Assembly (NCBI GenBank): GCA_035606235.1
Contig: DATNFU010000005.1
Coordinates: 1-47,319 of the forward strand
Direction: 5' to 3'
DNA from: 66-474 sp035606235
GTDB taxonomy: Bacteria > Pseudomonadota > Gammaproteobacteria > Xanthomonadales > Rhodanobacteraceae
DNA length: 47,319 bases
Below, in pieces: positions 7,449 to 15,430 of the stretch (its first letter is position 1; every line of letters begins with the position of its first letter). Position numbers and translations under genes: made by a program. Under the pieces are notes generated by a model. That model saw only the letters and a list, made by a program, of their open reading frames with translations, searched no databases and was not told the DNA's origin.

Positions 7449-9236
7449 TCAATCCGCCTTGATGTTTTGCGGCGGCTTCGCCGCAAGCCGCGCTTCGGCC
7501 GCGGCCACCAGGGCTTGATAACGCGGGTCGTCGCGCAGGAACTCGAAATCCGGATCGGCCTTGGCGTACGGCAGGAAGGAAGCCGAGATCGTCGCGTACA
7601 TGGAGCCAAGCATGTCCAGCGCGGCTTCCTTGTCTTTCAGATAGACGCTCAGCGCACAGGCGAAGTTGTAACGCATGTTCCAGTTGTCCGGGTCTATCAA
7701 CATCGCGCGGTTCATGCGCGACTTGGCGCGCTCGCCTTCGCCCAGTGCGGCGAGCGCGTAGGCGCTGTAGGCCACCACGCTGGAATTGTTCTGGTCGCGG
7801 GCCAGCGTGGCTTCCGCGCGTTCGAGTGCCAGTTGCGCGGCGCGGCGCATGCCGGCGACGTTGCCCAGCACGCTGTAACAACTGATCAACATCATCGCCG
7901 AGTTGAGATCGGCATCCATCAGTTTCACCGCTCTTTCGTAGAAGCAAATGGCATCTTCATACCGCTTGAGCTGATAGCTCAGGCGGCCCGCCGAACGGTT
8001 CACCTCGTAGGATTCCGGATTCTGCTCAAGCGCGGTGGCGACCTCCGTGCCAGCCGCATCGGCCTGGCCGTTCGCCAGCAGGATCAGCGCCTTGATGGCG
8101 TGTGCCTCGGCCAGATCGGGATCGAGCGCCATGGCCCGCTCTGCCGCTGCAATTCCTTCTTCGCATTTTCCGCCGCGAAGGGTGAGCAGCTTCTCGTAGC
8201 CCACCGCCATCAGCGCCCAAGCCTGCGCGTAGCGGGGATCGATTTCCGTCGCACGGCTGGAGAGGCGGACAATGGCTTCGGCGGAACGGGCATCCGATTC
8301 CTGGCCGGTGATGTAGGTCTGCCGCGCCATCAGGTACAGATTGTGCGCTTCGGCGTTGTCGGTGCCGCGCCGTTCGATAGCCTTCTTCTCCTCGGGCAAC
8401 AGTCGCAGCCTCAACGCCTTGACGATCGCCTCGGAAATCTCGTCCTGCAACGCGAAGATGTCGCTGGAATCGCGGTCGTAACGCTCGGCCCAGACATGGT
8501 TGTTGGTTTCCCCATCCACCAATTGCGCGCTGATCCGCACCCGGCCGCCGGCCTTGCGCACGCTGCCCTCGAGCACGTGGCTGACTTTCAGCTCACGCGC
8601 GACTTTGGGAATGTCTACATTCCTGCCCTTGTACATGAAGGCGCTGTTGCGCGAGATGATCCCGAGCGCCGAGACCTTGCTCAGGTCGGTGATGATGTCC
8701 TCGGTGATGCCGTCGCTGAAATATTCCTGCTCCGGATCGCCGCTCATGTTGGTGAAAGGCAGCACGCAGATGGTGAAGCGCGCGGTATCCCTGGCCGCCG
8801 AAGCTGCCGCAGCGCTGCCCGTCTTGCCGGGGCGCGCCGCTTGCGTGCGCGCGATCATCGCGCCGAGCGCGCGCAGGCAGTCCTGACACGATGCGCTGCT
8901 CGGGTCTTCGCGCCAGTCGTCCAGATCGGTGGTGTGGATGGCGCGCACGTCCATCGGCAATCGCGCCTGTTCGAATCGCACCGGCACGAGAATCCCGCGC
9001 TCGGCGGCTTCGCGCGCCTCGCCGCGCACCCAGCGTGATGTCACCGAATCGGGCGTCCAGACCACCAGCACCGCGCAGGCTGCGTCGATCTCAGCTTCGA
9101 TCTGGTCGTCGAACTCCTGGCCCGGCGTGATCTCCGGATCCCACCACACGGACCAGCCCCGGGCCTCGATCGCGGCCACCAGGGGCGCAACGCGGGCCTT
9201 GTCGCTGCGGGCGTAGGAAACGAAAACGTCAGCCAT
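7449..9236 (-). CDS. TIR domain protein with TolB-like domain and C-terminal TPR repeats
   Basis: Residues 1-125 form a bacterial TIR domain: DVFVSYARSDKARV, WSVWWDPEITPGQEF, and SRWVRGEAREA with Glu73 in the position of the catalytic Glu of TIR NAD hydrolases. Residues about 155-290 form the TolB/FlgO-like domain usual in adenylate-cyclase-associated proteins (FTICVLPFTNMSGDPEQEYF). From about 300 to 595 are TPR-type repeats. The family architecture normally carries a winged-helix or cyclase domain first; here it is TIR. No transmembrane segment is seen. Start ATG 9236 has GGAGG ten bases upstream; the GTG at 9245 is too close to it. TIR proteins can be NAD-consuming defence effectors or scaffolds. 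Role here is unknown; the restriction island lies 1.5 kb away. Confidence 0.88.
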   Translation of the reverse strand: MADVFVSYARSDKARVAPLVAAIEARGWSVWWDPEITPGQEFDDQIEAEIDAACAVLVVWTPDSVTSRWVRGEAREAAERGILVPVRFEQARLPMDVRAIHTTDLDDWREDPSSASCQDCLRALGAMIARTQAARPGKTGSAAAASAARDTARFTICVLPFTNMSGDPEQEYFSDGITEDIITDLSKVSALGIISRNSAFMYKGRNVDIPKVARELKVSHVLEGSVRKAGGRVRISAQLVDGETNNHVWAERYDRDSSDIFALQDEISEAIVKALRLRLLPEEKKAIERRGTDNAEAHNLYLMARQTYITGQESDARSAEAIVRLSSRATEIDPRYAQAWALMAVGYEKLLTLRGGKCEEGIAAAERAMALDPDLAEAHAIKALILLANGQADAAGTEVATALEQNPESYEVNRSAGRLSYQLKRYEDAICFYERAVKLMDADLNSAMMLISCYSVLGNVAGMRRAAQLALERAEATLARDQNNSSVVAYSAYALAALGEGERAKSRMNRAMLIDPDNWNMRYNFACALSVYLKDKEAALDMLGSMYATISASFLPYAKADPDFEFLRDDPRYQALVAAAEARLAAKPPQNIKAD

Positions 9237-9320
9237 GCCAGCCACACCTCCGTGGGGCTCGAGCTCAGCAACCCCAGGCTTTCAAGCATAACTGGGAGTG
9301 GCGATGAATGCGCAGCGCCT

Positions 9321-10178
9321 TCAATCTTCCGCCTCCGCCAGCTCGCGCCCGCGCTCGCGGATGATGGCTTCTTCGCGCGCATCCATGATGGACTGCATCA
9401 CGCTGTCCACGTCCACCTCGCCTTCGTCGAACTCGAAGTGGCCGGTCAGTTCGCTGTCGGGCCGCAGTGTGCCCTGCTCGAACAGCGCCCACATTTCCTC
9501 GGCGAAATGGGTGTCGAGCAGCTCCGGCGCGAAGCGCGACAGCGTGATCGTGATGTTGCCCACGTCCCGCCGCAGCATGGTGCGCGCGGCATTGTTGCCC
9601 GCGGCGCTGACCACCTGCGGCAGGTCGATGATGACCGGGCCATCGGCCGCCGCGAGCACGTTGTATTCGGACAGGTCGCCGTGGATCATCCCCTCGCACA
9701 ACATGCATGCGATCTGGCGCACCAGCACGCGATGGTATTCGCGCGCCGTCTGCGCCGAGAGCTCCACTTTTCCGAGCTGCGGTGCCGGACCGCCGTCGGC
9801 ATCGGTGACCAGTTCCATCACCAGCACGCCACCGAAATAGCCGTAGGGCTGCGGCACCCGCACGCCGGCGCCGACCAGTTGATACAGCGCATCCACCTCG
9901 GCATTTTTCCAGGCGGCCTCGGCTTCCCTGCGCCCGAACTTGCTGGCCTTGCCCATCGCGCGCGCCTGGCGGCTGCCGCGCACCTTGCGGCCTTCCTGGT
10001 ACTGGGCGCGCTGCTGGAAACTGCGCTGGGTCATGTCCTTGTAGACCTTGGCGCAACGCACCTCGTTGCCCGAGCGCACGACGTAGACCGCCGCTTCCTT
10101 GCCGCTTTTCAGCGGGCGCAGGACCTCGTCGATCACACCGTCGTCAATCAGCGCCTGCAGGCCGGCCGGGGGCATCAT
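9321..10178 (-). CDS. RIO1-family atypical serine kinase
   Basis: The 285-residue protein carries RIO kinase signatures: SGKEAAVYVV (25-34) in place of the P-loop, Lys44 in CAKVYK as ATP-binding lysine, catalytic loop HGDLSEYN (His166, Asp168, Asn173) and metal motif IIDLPQ with Asp185. In eukaryotes and archaea RIO kinases mature the small ribosomal subunit; bacterial homologues occur in many proteobacteria with roles still unclear. The start is placed at the ATG-ATG pair at 10173-10178 because homologues begin just before GLQALIDDGVIDEV; the earlier ATG at 10217 adds 13 residues without family character. It follows the TIR gene's promoter region by 84 bases on the same strand. Cytoplasmic. 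Confidence 0.9.
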   Translation of the reverse strand: MMPPAGLQALIDDGVIDEVLRPLKSGKEAAVYVVRSGNEVRCAKVYKDMTQRSFQQRAQYQEGRKVRGSRQARAMGKASKFGRREAEAAWKNAEVDALYQLVGAGVRVPQPYGYFGGVLVMELVTDADGGPAPQLGKVELSAQTAREYHRVLVRQIACMLCEGMIHGDLSEYNVLAAADGPVIIDLPQVVSAAGNNAARTMLRRDVGNITITLSRFAPELLDTHFAEEMWALFEQGTLRPDSELTGHFEFDEGEVDVDSVMQSIMDAREEAIIRERGRELAEAED

Positions 10179-10250
10179 GGGTTGGAAAGCTCGCGAATCA
10201 CAAGAACAGCCGGCCATTATGACCGGTTCGTTCTTACCGCGCCCAGCGGA

Positions 10251-10565
10251 TCATTCACCCTGCCAGCGAATTTCGGCGGCGTTGAAATCCAGCGCGCCCC
10301 ACCAGTAGCTGCCCAGGCGCAGATAGCCTTCGCGGATGCGCTGCGTCGCCGGATCGAGCACCTTGATGTGCACGATGGATTGCTCCCGGCTGGTGGTCAG
10401 CAGCATGCCGACCGGCGGAAACGCCAAGTACCAGCGATGCACTTCCAGGAGCTTGTAGCCATTGGACTGCGCCCACGCTGCGACCATCGCGTTGATGCGC
10501 CGGTAATGCCACCACGTGTAAACCGCGACGAATACCAGGACAGCGAACACGATGGCGAAGTGCAT
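10251..10565 (-). CDS. Small membrane-anchored hypothetical protein
   Basis: The 104-residue product has one N-terminal membrane helix (FAIVFAVLVFVAVYTWW) followed by a compact soluble domain of about 80 residues rich in Trp, Tyr and Leu (VHRWYLAFPPVGML, GYLRLGSYWWGALDF). I do not recognise the family, though such short anchored proteins are common in Xanthomonadales. Start ATG 10565 is the only one that preserves the hydrophobic segment; AGAGAGGA lies a few bases upstream. It sits on the same strand as the RIO kinase gene and is bordered upstream by the repeat block that separates it from the restriction island. Confidence 0.65.
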   Translation of the reverse strand: MHFAIVFAVLVFVAVYTWWHYRRINAMVAAWAQSNGYKLLEVHRWYLAFPPVGMLLTTSREQSIVHIKVLDPATQRIREGYLRLGSYWWGALDFNAAEIRWQGE

Positions 10566-10578
10566 GGTGTCCTCTCTC

Positions 10579-10753
10579 GCTGGGCTTGTCAGCCCAGCCT
10601 ACGCGGGTCAAAGAAAGCTCGCGGTCAAGCAGTTTCGTAGGGCGGGTCAGCGCCACAGGCGCGTAACCCCCCGTCAATTTCACGAAAGGCATCCGCGGGT
10701 TACGCCGCTACGCGGCTAACCCGCCCTACGCGGGCTGGGTTCGTCAGCCCAGC
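10579..10753. repeat. Composite palindromic repeat at the edge of the restriction-modification island
   Basis: The outer units are GCTGGGCT/AGCCCAGC (10579-10586 and 10591-10598) and GCTGGGTT/AGCCCAGC (10734-10741 and 10746-10753), each followed by CTACGCG or TTACGCG. Between them lie the same perfect 12-base arms seen at 1649-1715: CGTAGGGCGGGT at 10636-10647 and ACCCGCCCTACG at 10719-10730. The last stem ends at the base before the endonuclease stop codon, so it may also act as a weak terminator. Together the units mark the exact boundary between GC-rich host sequence and the AT-richer island. Confidence 0.75.
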
Positions 10754-11644
10754 TTACGCGTGCTTTGCAGGCTTCTTAGCGAGCTTCAGCGTCCAATCGC
10801 GCGCAAGAGCAGGAATCCGTTGTACGACTTCGCGACCAAATACGATTTCTGACACCATGCCCATGTTCAACATATCGATCATGCGGCAAAGATAAGATTT
10901 TCCACAGATCCACCATGTAAAGTGGGAGTCAATAATTAGTACATGCTCCGCCCGGACCTTCTCATTTTGCTCAAGCTCTTCGAACTCCATTCCATCAAGA
11001 AGTGTCTCGTACACACCGTCCGCGACACGACTGCCGAACGTAGTAGTGTAGTAATACTCCTTAATTTCCCATACCGCGACGGGGTTCACTGGAGACGGGA
11101 AGGCGCCATCGAATCGGCGCGACAAGGTGCGCAATGGGGTTCGATTCCGTGTGAAGGTCGTCAGCTGCATTGGCCCGTAGTCGCACGCCTGTCCGGGACC
11201 AATGGCCTCATATACCAACATATTCACCATCCCGGTGAGATAGGCAGGCGCCTTCATAGCACCTTTTTGTTTGTTCTCAGGCACAAAACAAGCAGCTGGC
11301 GGATCAACTCGTGCCCTGATTTCCTCATATAAGGCCCGCGCAGCCTGTGCATCCATTAGGTTGGGACGCACTACATCGTTTAAGGTGTTGGCGCGATACT
11401 CGAAATAGTCGCGCAGCTGCTGGCCCAACTCGGAAGCTTGCCCTTTCCGCCACACGAGGTCCGGATTGAGCCTCAGTCTGGTGAGAGCGGCTGCCATTTC
11501 TTCTACTTCGTGAATTTTGACTGTTCCCGAACCTTTGGGTGAGCCGTTTGGAGCACGCTTTGTGTAGTTCAGTTCTTCCGACAAGGTGCGTACGAGCGCC
11601 CAGAACCCACCTGGCTGATGCATGAATTTAGGGTTGCCTCTCAT
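10754..11644 (-). CDS. Putative type II restriction endonuclease (PD-(D/E)xK type)
   Basis: The 296-residue product has no recognisable named family to me, but RRFDGAFPS (Asp179) followed by VAVWEIKEYYYTTTFGSR (Glu193, Lys195) fits the D-x(n)-E-x-K core of PD-(D/E)xK nucleases. It begins at ATG 11644, whose first bases overlap the stop codon of the XRE gene (ATGA), a translational-coupling arrangement. Together with that regulator and the divergent D12-class adenine methylase it has the composition and order of a controller-type restriction-modification system. Base composition is clearly lower in G+C than the flanks, indicating transfer. Recognition sequence cannot be deduced. An alternative is another DNA-acting enzyme of the same island, but context makes a cognate endonuclease most likely. 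Confidence 0.75.
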   Translation of the reverse strand: MRGNPKFMHQPGGFWALVRTLSEELNYTKRAPNGSPKGSGTVKIHEVEEMAAALTRLRLNPDLVWRKGQASELGQQLRDYFEYRANTLNDVVRPNLMDAQAARALYEEIRARVDPPAACFVPENKQKGAMKAPAYLTGMVNMLVYEAIGPGQACDYGPMQLTTFTRNRTPLRTLSRRFDGAFPSPVNPVAVWEIKEYYYTTTFGSRVADGVYETLLDGMEFEELEQNEKVRAEHVLIIDSHFTWWICGKSYLCRMIDMLNMGMVSEIVFGREVVQRIPALARDWTLKLAKKPAKHA

Positions 11645-11877
11645 GTCCGCCCCTTCTCAAAGTGTGAGACAAGCTCGACTAAACTAATGCTCAGCACGTT
11701 GCACAGGTCTGAGAGCTCAACTAGGTCTAAGCGCCGTTCTCCGCTCTCGTACTTGCTCACATATGATTGAGGCTTACCGAGCGCTGCAGCTACGTCGGTT
11801 TGCGTCAACTCGGCACGGGTTCGCAAGTCGCGGAGCAACCGCGCAAGCAGATCGTGACGATCAATGTTCGTAGTCAT
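11641..11877 (-). CDS. XRE-family regulator, probable restriction-modification controller (C) protein
   Basis: This 78-residue protein is essentially one helix-turn-helix of the Cro/C1 (XRE) type: RAELTQTDVAAALGKPQSYV, then SKYESGERRLDLVELSDLCN, typical in size and pattern of R-M controller proteins. It is encoded just ahead of the endonuclease, with ATGA overlap, and divergently from the methylase. Start choice is uncertain: ATG 11877 is preceded immediately by GAGGA, too close for a normal ribosome-binding site; a GTG at 11898 would add seven residues that do not look like the family. The palindrome at 11907-11923 is the likely operator. By analogy with C proteins it would delay or tune nuclease expression relative to methylase. 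Confidence 0.85.
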   Translation of the reverse strand: MTTNIDRHDLLARLLRDLRTRAELTQTDVAAALGKPQSYVSKYESGERRLDLVELSDLCNVLSISLVELVSHFEKGRT

Positions 11878-11898
11878 TCCTCGAACTGTAAATGGCAC

Positions 11899-11934
11899 TT
11901 GAGCTCTATCCCAATTCGGGATATCATGTATCTA
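11899..11934 (+). promoter_or_regulatory. Predicted leaderless promoter of the adenine methylase
   Basis: A -35-like TTGAGC at 11899-11904 and a -10-like TATCAT at 11922-11927 are separated by exactly 17 bases. Transcription would start about seven bases after the -10, which is the ATG at 11934. The methylase ATG has no Shine-Dalgarno sequence, which fits a leaderless mRNA. Positions follow the E. coli sigma-70 consensus and are not experimentally supported. Confidence 0.55.
11907..11923. promoter_or_regulatory. Palindromic operator candidate in the restriction-modification intergenic region
   Basis: TATCCC (11907-11912) and GGGATA (11918-11923) are perfect reverse complements around AATTC. 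The palindrome lies wholly between the XRE and methylase start codons and occupies the spacer and first bases of the -10 of the predicted methylase promoter, so binding would block polymerase. It is the natural candidate site for the XRE protein. Only one full palindrome is seen; many C-protein operators have two. Confidence 0.6.
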
Positions 11935-12830
11935 TGAATGCTGCTACTGAACTCCTCTTTCCTCTGCCAGCCTGTGAGCCCCGGATTTCTGGGCAGTTGC
12001 TCAAATGGATAGGCAATAAACAGCGATTCGCACATGAAGTACTTTCGTACTTTCCTGCGCGGTTTGGCACCTACTTTGAGCCGTTCATCGGCAGTGGTGC
12101 AGTTCTCGGGACTCTTGCACCTGAAAAGGCTCAAGCAGGTGACGCGTTCCGCCCGCTCATTGAAATATGGTCAACGCTCAAAGAGAATCCTGAACTGGTC
12201 TCCCACTGGTATGCGGAGCGGCATGCCTTAATTGCTCGCATGGGCAAAGTAAGCGCGTACGCGCATGTATTGGCGTCCTACAACCGTTCTGCCAACGGTG
12301 CGGATTTATTATTCTTGTCACGCACGTGTTACGGGGGCGTCGTGCGGTTCCGCAAATCAGACGGCTGTATGTCAACGCCTTGTGGCCCTCATAATCCAAT
12401 CCTTCCAGAAAAGTTCACACGACGTGCTTATGAGTGGCATCGCCGCATCGCCGGAACAACATTCACGCATTGTGACTATCGCGAGCTGCTGGAGCAGGCC
12501 CAGAGCGGGGATGTTGTTTATTGTGATCCACCCTATTTCGACTCTCAGTCCATTCTTTATGGAGCGCAGACATTTCGTCTAAACGACCTTTATGAGTCTA
12601 TTGCACAGTGCAAGGAACGCGGTGTTTTCGTCGCCCTAAGCATTGATGGCATCAAGAAATCCGGCAAAAATATCGTAAGCATTGAGCCACCGGTGGGACT
12701 CTTTGAGGAAGAAATTCTCATTCAGTGCGGGCGTTCGATGCTTAAACGCTTCCAAATGGGAGGGCAGACACTGGAGTCTGAAGTTGTTGCCGATCGCCTT
12801 TTCTTGACACATTCGCGGTCGGCATCCTAG
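11934..12830 (+). CDS. D12-class N6-adenine DNA methyltransferase
   Basis: The 298-residue protein has the Dam/D12-class order: LLKWIGNKQRF (22-32) as motif X-like start, the S-adenosylmethionine motif FEPFIGSGAVLG (48-59), the variable target-recognition region with SRTCYGGVVRFRKSDG (129-144), and catalytic motif IV DVVYCDPPYFDSQ with DPPY at 198-201. D12-class enzymes methylate adenine N6 in sites such as GATC or GGATG; this target is unknown. Start ATG 11934 is chosen because the predicted promoter places transcription start there; an in-frame ATG at 11892 would overlap the regulator's start region and the operator. Low G+C and divergent XRE/endonuclease neighbours mark it as the protective half of a transferred restriction-modification system. 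Confidence 0.92.
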   Translation: MNAATELLFPLPACEPRISGQLLKWIGNKQRFAHEVLSYFPARFGTYFEPFIGSGAVLGTLAPEKAQAGDAFRPLIEIWSTLKENPELVSHWYAERHALIARMGKVSAYAHVLASYNRSANGADLLFLSRTCYGGVVRFRKSDGCMSTPCGPHNPILPEKFTRRAYEWHRRIAGTTFTHCDYRELLEQAQSGDVVYCDPPYFDSQSILYGAQTFRLNDLYESIAQCKERGVFVALSIDGIKKSGKNIVSIEPPVGLFEEEILIQCGRSMLKRFQMGGQTLESEVVADRLFLTHSRSAS

Positions 12831-12879
12831 TAAGGGCGGTATACCGGCTGTTCAAAGACTGCAGGTCTCTAAACCTTTA

Positions 12880-14550
<1,671 letters not shown>

Positions 14551-14623
14551 GGCGAAAGTATTCCTGCAAGAGCGGTCGATCAGCGATTATAGTCATCACG
14601 GCAAGCGATCACCGAGGTGTACC

Positions 14624-15280
14624 ATGGATGCCGAGTTCTGGCTGCAACGCTGGCAGGAGGGCCGCACCGGCTGGCATCGCGATGCGGTGATGCCATTGCT
14701 GGAACAGCATTGGCGTGCACTCGAACTGCCGCGCGGCACGCGCGTGCTGGTGCCGTTGTGCGGCAAGTCGCTGGACATGCCGTGGCTGGCATCGCAGGGC
14801 TTGCATGTGCGCGGCGTGGAGCTGGCCCCCACGGCGATTGATCAATTCTTTGCCGAGCACATGCTGCAGCCGCACGCGCGCGAAGCAACTTACGGCACGC
14901 ATTACCGCGCCGGCGAGATCGAGATCATACAGGCCGATATCTTCGAAGTGGATCCAGCGCAATTCGCCGAATGCGCGGCGGTCTACGACCGCGCGGCACT
15001 GATCGCTTTGCCGCCGCCGCTGCGCGAACGCTACGCGCGCGAGGTTTACGATTCCCTGCCCGCCGGCTGCCGCGGCCTGCTGATCACGCTGGAATATCCT
15101 CAAGCCGAAATGCAGGCACCGCCGTTTTCGGTGGAGGAACCCGAAGTACGTCGGCTGTTCGGCGAGCACTGGGACATCGACCTGCTGGAACGCCGCGACA
15201 TCCTCGATTCGCAGCCGTCGTTCTCCGAACAGGGCGTCACCACGCTGCACACGGCGGTGTACCGACTTCGGAAGCGTTGA
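14624..15280 (+). CDS. tpm: Thiopurine S-methyltransferase (TPMT-family)
   Basis: This 218-residue protein matches bacterial thiopurine methyltransferases closely: MDAEFWLQRWQEGRTGWH at the start, VLVPLCGKSLDMPWLASQG (about 43-61) as the S-adenosylmethionine site, VYDRAALIALPP and the C-terminal SFSEQGVTTLHTAVYRLRK. Family enzymes methylate sulfur and also selenium and tellurium compounds in bacteria. Start ATG 14624 has GAGGTG five bases upstream. It is divergent from hutU and converges on the ggt gene. Cytoplasmic; the in vivo substrate is not evident. Confidence 0.95.
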   Translation: MDAEFWLQRWQEGRTGWHRDAVMPLLEQHWRALELPRGTRVLVPLCGKSLDMPWLASQGLHVRGVELAPTAIDQFFAEHMLQPHAREATYGTHYRAGEIEIIQADIFEVDPAQFAECAAVYDRAALIALPPPLRERYAREVYDSLPAGCRGLLITLEYPQAEMQAPPFSVEEPEVRRLFGEHWDIDLLERRDILDSQPSFSEQGVTTLHTAVYRLRKR

Positions 15281-15325
15281 TGGATCGGAGCAGTCCGATG
15301 TGAATCACCCGGCGATTGAACCTTG

Positions 15326-15385
15326 TTCGTCACTCCGGGGTTCCGTCGCCGGATTCACCCGTGATGGAACCCGGCGTGACGAGAA
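15326..15385. repeat. CGTCAC...GTGACG palindromic repeat between tpm and ggt
   Basis: The left arm TTCGTCACTCCGGGGTTCC (15326-15344) and right arm GGAACCCGGCGTGACGAGAA (15366-15385) are near-perfect reverse complements with a small bulge. It resembles the GTCATTCCGG/CCGGAATGAC family. Lying between convergent genes it could form a bidirectional terminator, although no T-run follows on either strand. Confidence 0.65.
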
Positions 15386-15430
15386 TGGATTGGCTGGGGA
15401 AACATGACTCGGCGGAAGCCAAGCCAAGGC

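Noticed and set aside
9252..10640. A 462-codon open frame on plus opposite the RIO kinase and small membrane gene
   Set aside because: It spans two clear minus genes and shows no protein family signal.
11920..11925. GATATC next to the operator as a clue that the system recognises that sequence
   Set aside because: A single six-base occurrence is not evidence of specificity; the target cannot be inferred from the flanks.
11892..11933. The upstream ATG at 11892 as start of the methylase
   Set aside because: It would place the start inside the operator and promoter region and add 14 residues without methylase character; the promoter spacing favours ATG 11934.
12840..12879. A terminator hairpin downstream of hutU
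   Set aside because: Only a short AGAC/GTCT stem is present with no proper T-run, too weak to call.
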